Assembly: GCA_028279155.1 (NCBI GenBank) | Contig: JANQST010000566.1 | Coordinates: 1 to 7,622 of the forward strand | From: Cyclobacteriaceae bacterium | Lineage (GTDB): Bacteria; Bacteroidota; Bacteroidia; Cytophagales; Cyclobacteriaceae | Direction of reading: 5' to 3' | DNA: 7,622 nt | Shown: positions 1 to 7,058 of the stretch, one piece after another | Layout of the letters: each line of letters opens with the position of its first letter | Numbering within the stretch: the stretch's first letter is position 1 | Position numbers and translations under genes: made by a program | The notes under the pieces: generated by a model | Database searches by the model: none | What the model was told of the DNA's origin: nothing | What the model saw: only the letters and a program-made list of their open reading frames with translations

Positions 1-1
1 A

Positions 2-655
2 GAAACCTATTCCCTTCTTATTGATACATACGTAAAGGATCCGAAAGAAAAAGATTACCTCTTCCATGCCATCGAAACGATGGATTGTGTCAAGCAAAAA
101 GCTGACTGGGCGTTGCGATGGATCGACGAAGGATCTTTTGCTGAAAGACTTATTGCTTTCGCTGCAGTGGAAGGAATCTTCTTCTCTGGAAGTTTCTGCT
201 CCATCTTTTGGTTGAAAAAGAGGGGGCTTATGCCAGGGCTAAGCTTTTCAAATGAATTGATATCCAGAGATGAAGGACTACACTGTGATTTTGCTTGTCT
301 CCTTTATAACAACCACCTTATAAATAAAATGCCTGTTGAGACCGTTCAGGAAATCATCGCTGATGCAGTTTCAATAGAAAAAGAATTTGTAACGGACGCA
401 CTCCCTGTGAAACTAATTGGCATGAATTCGGACCTAATGTGTCAATACATTGAATTTGTTGCTGACAGATTGCTATCCGAGCTCGGATGCCCTAAAATTT
501 ATAATTCAACCAACCCATTCGATTTTATGGAAATGATCTCTCTTCAGGGAAAAACAAATTTCTTTGAGAAAAGGGTTGGCGAATATCAAAAGGCTGGCGT
601 ATTGAAAGAAGGAGAGGGAGAATCAGCTAAATTTTCACTAGACGAAGATTTCTAA
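2..655 (+). CDS. nrdB: Ribonucleoside-diphosphate reductase subunit beta (R2), class I, eukaryote-like; 5' end cut off by the window
   Basis: This is the small subunit of class I ribonucleotide reductase. It holds the di-metal site and tyrosyl radical used by NrdA to reduce ribonucleotides in the cytoplasm. The frame is open from base 2, so the ATG at 80 is internal; 217 residues are visible, about the last 60% of a normal R2. The fragment opens with E-T-Y-S-L-L; by comparison with mouse R2, the tyrosine at 8-10 is the radical tyrosine (Y177). The EXXH metal ligands lie just upstream of the window. The later ligands are present: Glu at 170-172 in AVEGIFFSGSF, and Glu 272-274 and His 281-283 in SRDEGLH. 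The radical-transfer tyrosine of the tail is at 584-586 (GEYQ). The C-terminus, FSLDEDF, matches the eukaryotic R1-docking peptide FTLDADF. The gene runs into nrdA after 50 bp, so the two probably form one operon. The promoter is outside the window. Confidence 0.96.
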   Translation, partial: ETYSLLIDTYVKDPKEKDYLFHAIETMDCVKQKADWALRWIDEGSFAERLIAFAAVEGIFFSGSFCSIFWLKKRGLMPGLSFSNELISRDEGLHCDFACLLYNNHLINKMPVETVQEIIADAVSIEKEFVTDALPVKLIGMNSDLMCQYIEFVADRLLSELGCPKIYNSTNPFDFMEMISLQGKTNFFEKRVGEYQKAGVLKEGEGESAKFSLDEDF

Positions 656-705
656 AAATATTAATACCGACTAATTACCAATCACCCAAAAATTATTCAC
701 AACCC

Positions 706-3108
706 ATGTTAGTAGTAAAACGAGACGGAAGAAGAGAATCAGTAAAGTTTGATAAAATCACTGCAAGAATTGAAAAGCTTTGCTATGGTCTTAATTCTGA
801 TTTTGTAGAACCCGTTGAGATCGCCAAAAAAGTTATTGACGGATTGTATGATGGTGTATCCACCATCGAGCTGGACAATCTGGCGGCCGAAACCGCAGCA
901 ACAATGACTACCCGGCATCCTGATTTTGCAAAACTCGCTGCCCGTATCGCGATTTCCAACCTTCACAAGGTAACCGAAACATCATTCTCTACCACCATGA
1001 AGAGAATGTATGAATACATCAATCCTAAAACTGGTGAGAACGCTGCATTACTATCAAAAGAAACATACGGAATTATCCGAGCCAATGCTAAGAAACTAGA
1101 TGATGCAATAGACTACAACCGAGATTACAATTACGATTTCTTCGGATATAAAACATTGGAGCGCTCCTACCTGATGAAATTGGACGGGAAGATTGTAGAG
1201 CGACCACAACATATGCTGATGCGGGTTGCAGTTGGTATCCATGGTGAAGATATTGAGTCTGCTGTAGAGACCTACAACTTGATGTCAGAAAAGTGGTTTA
1301 CCCATGCTACTCCAACCCTTTTCAACGCAGGTACACCAAAGCCTCAGCTTTCTTCATGCTTTCTCCTTTCTATGCAGGATGACAGCATCGATGGCATCTA
1401 TGATACACTTAAGCAATGCGCAAAAATTTCACAGTCAGCCGGCGGTATCGGATTGAGCATTCACAATGTACGAGCTACAGGTTCATACATTAAAGGAACA
1501 AATGGTACCTCCAACGGAATCGTGCCAATGCTTCGAAACTTTGACATGACTGCTCGGTATGTAGACCAGGGTGGTGGAAAAAGAAAAGGAAGCTTTGCCA
1601 TTTACCTTGAACCTTGGCATGCGGATATTTTTGAATTCCTTGATCTTAGAAAGAATCATGGAAAAGAAGAGCTCAGAGCAAGAGATCTTTTTTATGCACT
1701 ATGGATCCCGGATCTATTCATGAAAAGAGTTGAAGAAAATGGTGATTGGTCACTATTCGATCCAAATGTATGCAAAGGACTCTATGAAAAATACGGAGAT
1801 GAATTTGAGACTCTTTACGAAAAATATGAGAAAGAAGGAAAAGCCAGAAAAACCGTAAAAGCACAAGATCTTTGGTTTGAAATTCTAGAAGCTCAAATTG
1901 AGACCGGAACTCCTTACATGCTCTACAAGGATGCTGCGAACAGAAAATCAAATCAAAAGAATTTAGGTACCATAAGATCTAGCAATCTCTGCACGGAAAT
2001 TATGGAGTACACCTCCAAAGATGAGGTTGCTGTTTGTAATCTTGCTTCAATCGCGCTTTCCATGTTCGTGAAGGATGGAGAATTCGATCATCAAAAATTG
2101 TATGAGATCACCAAAGTGGTGACAAAAAACCTTAACAAGGTCATAGATATCAACTACTACCCGGTTGAGGAAGCTCGTACTTCCAACATGCGACACCGAC
2201 CGATTGGAATTGGTGTACAAGGATTAGCGGATACCTTCCTCCTTCTAAAAATGGCTTTTGAGTCTGATGAAGCCAGGAAGCTAAACAGAGAGATCTTCGA
2301 GACCATCTATTTCGCTTCAATGGAGACCTCCATGGAGTTAGCAGAAGAGCATGGACCATATGAAACGTACAAGGGATCCCCTGTTTCTAAAGGAATCTTC
2401 CAGTTCGATATGTGGGGTGTAGAGCCAAGCTCAAACAGATGGGACTGGTATGAATTGAAGCAAAAAGTACGTAAGCATGGAGTTAGGAACTCATTACTTC
2501 TTGCACCAATGCCAACGGCTTCCACTTCTCAGATACTGGGGAATAACGAATGCTTTGAGCCTTACACTTCTAATCTATATGTACGACGAGTACTTTCCGG
2601 AGAGTTTATTGTTGCCAACAAACATCTAATGAGTGAGCTCATCGCATTGAATCTTTGGGATGATAAGATGATGAATAGAATAAAAGCAGAAAACGGCTCC
2701 ATTCAGAACATTCCGGAAATTCCTGAAGATATCAAAGAAAGATACAAGACTGTTTGGGAAATATCTCAGAAAGCCATCATTGATATGTCGGCTGACAGAG
2801 GAGCTTATATCTGTCAAAGTCAGAGCTTGAACATCCATTTACAAGATGCCAATTTTGGTAAAATGACTTCCATGCACTTCTATGCTTGGAAGAAAGGTCT
2901 TAAAACAGGCATGTACTACTTGAGGACCAAAGCTGCTACAGATGCAATCAAATTCACTGTAGAAAAAGAGAAGAAAGAACAGCCAAAGGAAGCAGTGGTG
3001 GCGACCCAGGGAGCGCAAGCCACCATCACCCAGGAGCAACTTGATCAGCAAGCAGCTATGCAATGCTCACTCGATGATCCCGAAGGTTGTGAAATGTGTG
3101 GATCTTAG
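706..3108 (+). CDS. nrdA: Ribonucleoside-diphosphate reductase subunit alpha (R1), class I, eukaryote-like
   Basis: This is the catalytic subunit that reduces ribonucleoside diphosphates to deoxyribonucleotides with NrdB. It has 800 residues against 792 in human RRM1 and looks complete. An N-terminal ATP-cone (about 1-90) starts with VKRDGR and keeps Asp57, linked to dATP inhibition in eukaryotic R1, so overall activity control is probably retained. Catalytic residues have the same numbers as in human R1: Cys218 (LSSCFLL), Asn427-Cys429-Glu431 (NLCTE), Cys444 (VAVCNLAS) and Tyr737-Tyr738 (GMYYLR). The specificity-site aspartate 226 lies in QDDSIDG. A Lys/Glu/Gln-rich linker (about 751-784) leads to the C-terminal dithiol Cys795/Cys798 (CEMCGS), which re-reduces the active site using thioredoxin or glutaredoxin. 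The start at 706 is supported by alignment of the first residues with human MHVIKRDG. The upstream 50 bp is AT-rich without a Shine-Dalgarno sequence, as is usual in Bacteroidota. Confidence 0.98.
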   Translation: MLVVKRDGRRESVKFDKITARIEKLCYGLNSDFVEPVEIAKKVIDGLYDGVSTIELDNLAAETAATMTTRHPDFAKLAARIAISNLHKVTETSFSTTMKRMYEYINPKTGENAALLSKETYGIIRANAKKLDDAIDYNRDYNYDFFGYKTLERSYLMKLDGKIVERPQHMLMRVAVGIHGEDIESAVETYNLMSEKWFTHATPTLFNAGTPKPQLSSCFLLSMQDDSIDGIYDTLKQCAKISQSAGGIGLSIHNVRATGSYIKGTNGTSNGIVPMLRNFDMTARYVDQGGGKRKGSFAIYLEPWHADIFEFLDLRKNHGKEELRARDLFYALWIPDLFMKRVEENGDWSLFDPNVCKGLYEKYGDEFETLYEKYEKEGKARKTVKAQDLWFEILEAQIETGTPYMLYKDAANRKSNQKNLGTIRSSNLCTEIMEYTSKDEVAVCNLASIALSMFVKDGEFDHQKLYEITKVVTKNLNKVIDINYYPVEEARTSNMRHRPIGIGVQGLADTFLLLKMAFESDEARKLNREIFETIYFASMETSMELAEEHGPYETYKGSPVSKGIFQFDMWGVEPSSNRWDWYELKQKVRKHGVRNSLLLAPMPTASTSQILGNNECFEPYTSNLYVRRVLSGEFIVANKHLMSELIALNLWDDKMMNRIKAENGSIQNIPEIPEDIKERYKTVWEISQKAIIDMSADRGAYICQSQSLNIHLQDANFGKMTSMHFYAWKKGLKTGMYYLRTKAATDAIKFTVEKEKKEQPKEAVVATQGAQATITQEQLDQQAAMQCSLDDPEGCEMCGS

Positions 3109-3172
3109 GTAATACCTGCCTTCACTGTATCTAAAAGCATTTTTTTCTAGAATATATTCCAACTGATGACAC

Positions 3173-3202
3173 ACCATGTATACCTGATGTATACATGGTT
3201 TT
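3173..3202 (+). terminator. Probable hairpin terminator after nrdA
   Basis: A perfect 11-bp inverted repeat has arms ACCATGTATAC (3173-3183) and GTATACATGGT (3189-3199) around the 5-nt loop CTGAT. A run of four T ends at 3202. The stem can be lengthened with ACACA (3169-3173) pairing with TGTGT (3202-3206) if a short T bulge is allowed. It lies 64 bp after the nrdA stop. The stem is only moderately GC-rich and the T tract short, so termination may be incomplete. A protein-binding palindrome for the downstream gene is the main alternative. Confidence 0.5.
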
Positions 3203-3379
3203 GTGTTGACAATACCATCTTGGAGATATTTTTATCATTAGATAATTAAACCGTCAACCAGAGAAAAATGCGTAAACCTATATTTTACAATTCCAGATAG
3301 TCACTTTCGTTGAGTACTTCAGAGATAGTTTGTGAACTTGACTACACCAACCAACCGCTTTTTAACCATTGAAAATTAA

Positions 3380-3389
3380 GATCCGGATC
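3380..3389. repeat. Short perfect palindrome GATCCGGATC upstream of the kinase gene
   Basis: GATCCGGATC is its own reverse complement, and a second palindrome, AGATCT, follows at 3394-3399. Both are preceded by A in a repeated AAGATC context (3379-3384 and 3393-3398). The position, about 60-70 bp before the kinase start, would suit an operator, but ten bases is short and chance is a real possibility. Confidence 0.25.
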
Positions 3390-3411
3390 AATAAGATCTA
3401 CGGAAAATGAT

Positions 3412-3441
3412 TTGACATCACTCTGTGGGTATTTCTCATAA
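3412..3441 (+). promoter_or_regulatory. Weak candidate promoter for the histidine kinase gene
   Basis: A perfect TTGACA hexamer at 3412-3417 also contains the TTTG (3411-3414) expected of Bacteroidota -33 elements. At a spacing of 18 bp lies TCATAA (3436-3441), a poor -10. The Bacteroidota -7 consensus TAnnTTTG is not found at its normal distance; the nearest form is TATTTCTC at 3430-3437. If used, transcription would begin very close to the start codon. A second TTGACA at 3206-3211 followed by the AT-rich stretch 3227-3235 is another candidate that would give a leader of about 200 nt. Confidence 0.2.
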
Positions 3442-3443
3442 GA

Positions 3444-3449
3444 AAAGGA
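3444..3449 (+). promoter_or_regulatory. Possible Shine-Dalgarno element that favours the start at 3460
   Basis: AAAGGA lies one base before the ATG at 3451 and ten bases before the in-frame ATG at 3460. The spacing to 3451 is too short for ribosome binding, while that to 3460 is acceptable. If this element is used, the kinase starts MNKTARV, three residues shorter. Bacteroidota often do not depend on such elements, so this is only suggestive. Confidence 0.35.
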
Positions 3450-3450
3450 T

Positions 3451-5142
3451 ATGCCACACATGAATAAAACCGCAAGAGTAATACCCATCCAAAAAGATGG
3501 GTCAGTCTTTATTCAGGAAAATAACCTGGATAGGGTCGCATCAACATATAAATCCGAAGACGAATTGCTTCTTCAAAGTATCAATCAAAACATAAATGAA
3601 GCGATCTATCGAAGTATTCGAGGAAAGGGCCTTGTTTACATAAATGATGCATTTGTAAAAATGTTTGGATACGACAATGAATATGAAATTCTGAATCAAA
3701 GTGCCTTAAACCTCTACAACAATTCGGATGAGCGTGAAGAACTCGCAAAAGAAATCATCAAATGCGGATCTGTCACAAACCGGGAAGTTGAGTTCAAGAA
3801 AAAAGATGGTACGATTTTCATCGCCTCCTTTAGCTCTACCATGGTCATTGGGAATGATGGAGTAACCTACTTTGATGGCGCAATTCGAGATATCTCTGAA
3901 AAAAAGAAGGCGGAAGAACAATTAAAATATCAATCTCAGATGCAAAAGGTATTGATTGATATTTCAACCAAGTATCTCAATTTACCTCTTGATTCGATTG
4001 ACCAGGCCATTGACCTAACACTTGAGGAATTAGGAACCTTTTTAGGAGTGGACCGATTGCAAATGCACAACTATGATTTCGTGAAGAACGAATGCTCAAC
4101 CATTTATGAATGGTGTGCAACTGGAATTGCACCAACCAATAAATCTCACACAACCCCGCTTGATGCAATAATGGACATGGTTCGGTGTCACTTCAAAGGT
4201 GACAATTTTTTCATTGGTGATGTCTCTCGGCTTGATGAAGGACCAGCAAAACAAGCTTTGGAAACAATACAGATTAAAAGTGTTCTGACGGTCCCAATGC
4301 TACTCGAAAACAATTGCGTTGGCTTCATTAGCCTCGATTCTGTTAAATCAACACGTACATACTCAGAGAGTGAACTGACAATGATCAGATTGTTCGCCAA
4401 CATGTCCGTTAACATTATTTCAAGGGCAAAGGATCAAAAGCAACTTCACAAACTCCTTGAAACCAGCATTGTTCAGAAAAAAAGGATAAAAGATTTTTCA
4501 CAGATTACTTCTCACAATATCCGCACCTCAGTAGCCAATCTAGTAGCTATTAATAATTTGCTTCAGGACGAACCCGGCAATGGAGAATATCTGAACTACC
4601 TTGACCTGACGATTGAAAAATTAAACAAGAGCATCTACAACATCAATCGTCTTTTAAACCTCGATAACAAGAATGAACTCCTAGAAAAAAAGATGTGCAA
4701 CATTCCCTCATCTATCAATAGAGTGTTGAAGCAAAACAATCAGTCCATTAAAGAAAAAGGAGTCGTAATAATCAATACACTACCACTGAAACTTCAAATC
4801 AAAGCATTCCCGGCATATTTAGATGGAATTTTTCATCACCTGATCTCCAATGCCTTAAAGCATGGAACTGATGATAAATCCAAAAAGATCAAGATTGACT
4901 ATAAGTCAGATACGGGTTCAATCGCCATAAAATTCATTGATTATGGAAAAGGGATAGACTTGGACCGGCATAAAAAGAAGTTGTTTCAGGCAGGTGTTCA
5001 ATTCCATAGTGACAACTGCAATGGTCAAGGCATGGGTCTTTTCATGGCCAATTATATGGTAGAAGTACTGGGAGGAAAAATCGAAGTGAAAAGTAAGGTC
5101 AATCGTGGAACAATTTTTATTGTAGTCTTTAACGTGATCTAA
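3451..5142 (+). CDS. Cytoplasmic PAS-GAF sensor histidine kinase
   Basis: This is an orphan two-component sensor kinase that would autophosphorylate and pass phosphate to an unidentified response regulator. Of 563 residues, about 40-157 form a PAS domain (YINDAFVKMFGYD, then FDGAIRDISEKKKAEE at its end), and 182-325 a GAF domain (LGVDRLQ, SVLTVPM, GFISLDS). A helical linker leads to the dimerisation region with phospho-acceptor His355 (bases 4513-4515, ITSHNIRTSVANL). The ATPase domain has an N box with Asn467 (HLISNALKHG), a G1 box with Asp497 (DYGKGID) and a G2 box GQGMGL at 525-530. No signal peptide or membrane segment is seen, so it should sense an internal signal. The usual Pro of the H-box is Ser360. 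No receiver domain or regulator gene is in view. The start is uncertain between 3451 and 3460; the spacing of AAAGGA favours 3460. The stop overlaps that of acs. The signal sensed cannot be deduced. Confidence 0.93.
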   Translation: MPHMNKTARVIPIQKDGSVFIQENNLDRVASTYKSEDELLLQSINQNINEAIYRSIRGKGLVYINDAFVKMFGYDNEYEILNQSALNLYNNSDEREELAKEIIKCGSVTNREVEFKKKDGTIFIASFSSTMVIGNDGVTYFDGAIRDISEKKKAEEQLKYQSQMQKVLIDISTKYLNLPLDSIDQAIDLTLEELGTFLGVDRLQMHNYDFVKNECSTIYEWCATGIAPTNKSHTTPLDAIMDMVRCHFKGDNFFIGDVSRLDEGPAKQALETIQIKSVLTVPMLLENNCVGFISLDSVKSTRTYSESELTMIRLFANMSVNIISRAKDQKQLHKLLETSIVQKKRIKDFSQITSHNIRTSVANLVAINNLLQDEPGNGEYLNYLDLTIEKLNKSIYNINRLLNLDNKNELLEKKMCNIPSSINRVLKQNNQSIKEKGVVIINTLPLKLQIKAFPAYLDGIFHHLISNALKHGTDDKSKKIKIDYKSDTGSIAIKFIDYGKGIDLDRHKKKLFQAGVQFHSDNCNGQGMGLFMANYMVEVLGGKIEVKSKVNRGTIFIVVFNVI

Positions 5143-7019
5143 ACTCTACCTGCTTTAAGTTCATCAACAATTTCAGGGTTCAACAAGGTGGATGTATCTC
5201 CCAGATCAGCCACCTCTCCGCTTGCAATTTTTCTTAGGATTCTACGCATAATTTTCCCTGACCTGGTCTTTGGAAGTCCTTTTACCAACTGAATCTTATC
5301 GGGTTTTGCAATTGGACCAATTAGCTCAGTCACGATTTTACGAACTTCTTCCTCTATTCCATCCCCTTCTCCAATCACGTAAGCATAGATACCTTGACCT
5401 TTAATATCATGTGGGTATCCAACAACAGCTGATTCTATCACTTTTGGGTGTTCATCGATGGCATTTTCGACCTCAGCTGTTCCCATCCGATGACCAGAAA
5501 CATTAATCACATCATCAACACGACCAAGAATTCGCAAATACCCATCGTGATCTCTCTTAGCACCATCACCGGTAAAATACAGATTTTCGAATGAGCTAAA
5601 ATATGTTTGCCTACATCTTTCGTGATCTCCATAGGTCGTTCGAAGAATGGACGGCCATGGAAATTTCACACACAGGTTCCCCTGAATGTTCCTTCCCGCA
5701 AGTTCGTTTCCATCACGATCAACAATGATGGGCTGAATGCCAGGTAGTGGCAATGAAGCATGGGCAGGTTTAACTGGTGTAATCCCTGCTAAAGCAGATA
5801 TCATGATTCCTCCGGTTTCTGTTTGCCACCAGGTATCTACCAATGGACAGTTTCCTTTCCCCACATTTAAATGATACCAGTGCCAGGCCTCTTCGTTGAT
5901 GGGTTCACCAACAGAGCCAATCACTTTAAGTGAATCCAGTTTATAAGGTTCTAGCGGCTCCAAACCATGCGCTTCCAAAGCTCTTATAGCTGTTGGGGCA
6001 GTATAGAATTGATTGACTTTGTGTTTATCACAGGCGTGCCAAAACCTGCCAGCATCCGGATAGGTTGGAACGCCTTCAAACATCATCGTTGTTGCACCTG
6101 CAAGCAAAGGTCCATATACAATATATGAATGACCGGTGATCCATCCTATATCTGCGGTGCACCAATAAATATCACCTTCATCATATTGAAAAACATTCAG
6201 AAAAGAATAGTAGGTATACACCATGTAACCCCCACAAGTATGAACTACTCCTTTGGGCTTTCCGGTTGAACCCGAAGTATATAAAATGAACAATAGATCC
6301 TCGGCGTCCATTTCTTCCGCTTCATTTTCCAGTGAAACTCCATCGATTGCATCATGCCACCAAATATCCCTTATTCCCTTCATCGAGACCTCTGAATTAG
6401 TTCTTTGAAAAACAATGACTTTCTCAATGCTGCTAGTTTTCTCGAGTGCTTCGTCCACCACACCTTTAACATCAATCGTTTTAGCTCCACGAAAATTTCC
6501 ATCAGAGGTTAACACCATTTTCGCCTCACAGTCATTGATCCTATCGGCAAGGGCATTAGCAGAAAACCCAGCAAATACAACAGAATGAACTGCTCCTACC
6601 CGAGCACAAGCCAACATGGCAACAGCAGCTTCCGGAACCATCGGCATATAAATAATAACCCGGTCTCCCTTTTCAATCCCATTCTGTTTCATGGCATTGG
6701 AAAACTGACAAACCTTCGCATGAAGTTCTTTGTAGGTTATTTCCTGGTGCTGTTCATTTGGATCATTTGGTTCCCACAAAATTGCTGTTTGATCTCCCCG
6801 GGTCTCCAGATGCCTGTCGAGAACATTTTCGGTGATGTTTAATTTCCCATTGAGAAACCATTGAACATCTGGCCGTTTGAAATCCCATTTCAAAACTTCA
6901 TCCCATTTCTTACGCCACTGAAATGAATTGGCTATTTCTTCCCAAAATGCTTCAGGAGACTCAACGCTTTTTTCATACGCTTGAGAATACTCAGCGAGAG
7001 ACCTAATTCTATGATCCAT
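5139..7019 (-). CDS. acs: Acetyl-CoA synthetase (AMP-forming acetate--CoA ligase)
   Basis: This enzyme activates acetate with ATP to acetyl-AMP and then acetyl-CoA in the cytoplasm, allowing growth on or scavenging of acetate. It has 626 residues, slightly under the roughly 650 of enterobacterial Acs. An N-terminal Acs cap (about 10-65) precedes the large AMP-binding domain. Motifs are intact: P-loop YTSGSTGKPKG (247-257), GWITGHSYIVYGPL (292-305), DTWWQTETGG (395-404), YFTGDGAKRD (481-490), hinge GRVDDVINVSGHR (499-511) and the C-terminal PKTRSGK with catalytic Lys589 (bases 5253-5255). That lysine is the site of regulatory acetylation in other Acs. Trp398 matches the Trp that limits the acyl pocket of Salmonella Acs to acetate and propionate, which supports acetate over longer acyl substrates. 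The ATG at 7017-7019 lies 39 bp after the actP stop, so the two genes are probably one operon read leftward. GGGA just upstream of the ATG is a weak ribosome site. Confidence 0.97.
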   Translation of the reverse strand: MDHRIRSLAEYSQAYEKSVESPEAFWEEIANSFQWRKKWDEVLKWDFKRPDVQWFLNGKLNITENVLDRHLETRGDQTAILWEPNDPNEQHQEITYKELHAKVCQFSNAMKQNGIEKGDRVIIYMPMVPEAAVAMLACARVGAVHSVVFAGFSANALADRINDCEAKMVLTSDGNFRGAKTIDVKGVVDEALEKTSSIEKVIVFQRTNSEVSMKGIRDIWWHDAIDGVSLENEAEEMDAEDLLFILYTSGSTGKPKGVVHTCGGYMVYTYYSFLNVFQYDEGDIYWCTADIGWITGHSYIVYGPLLAGATTMMFEGVPTYPDAGRFWHACDKHKVNQFYTAPTAIRALEAHGLEPLEPYKLDSLKVIGSVGEPINEEAWHWYHLNVGKGNCPLVDTWWQTETGGIMISALAGITPVKPAHASLPLPGIQPIIVDRDGNELAGRNIQGNLCVKFPWPSILRTTYGDHERCRQTYFSSFENLYFTGDGAKRDHDGYLRILGRVDDVINVSGHRMGTAEVENAIDEHPKVIESAVVGYPHDIKGQGIYAYVIGEGDGIEEEVRKIVTELIGPIAKPDKIQLVKGLPKTRSGKIMRRILRKIASGEVADLGDTSTLLNPEIVDELKAGRV

Positions 7020-7058
7020 TATTTCCCAATTTTGATAAACTAATCTACTAAAATTGAT

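Larger units (their letters stand above)
3109..3450. other. 342-bp intergenic region between nrdA and the histidine kinase gene
   Basis: No credible gene is visible here: forward frames are interrupted by stop codons and I see only very short ORFs. Contents from left to right: a seven-T run at 3140-3146, the strong inverted repeat at 3173-3199, a TTGACA hexamer at 3206-3211 directly after it, a 10-bp palindrome at 3380-3389, a second TTGACA at 3412-3417, and an AAAGGA element at 3444-3449. The simplest reading is the end of the nrd transcript followed by the promoter and leader of the kinase gene. I see no tRNA or recognisable riboswitch. Confidence 0.6.

Noticed and set aside
80..82. ATG at 80 as the start of a short separate gene
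   Set aside because: The same frame is open to base 2 and encodes R2 sequence including the radical tyrosine, so the ATG is internal to nrdB.
3131..3150. T run at 3140-3146 with flanking CTAAAA/CTAG as the nrdA terminator
   Set aside because: The pairing before the T run is short and A/T only, and the AGGTAATACCT just after the stop leaves almost no loop. The 3173-3199 stem is far stronger.
3173..3199. Inverted repeat as an NrdR box
   Set aside because: NrdR boxes are about 16-bp motifs upstream of nrd operons. This repeat is downstream of nrdA and does not resemble them.
3268..3300. An 11-codon ORF (ATG to TAG) in the intergenic region before the kinase
   Set aside because: It is only ten residues, has no recognisable content and no sign of being translated; chance explains it.
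6585..6842. 85-residue ORF on the + strand inside acs
   Set aside because: It lies wholly opposite the well-conserved acs coding sequence and its product looks like nothing known; similar antisense ORFs inside nrdA, the kinase gene and actP were dismissed for the same reason.
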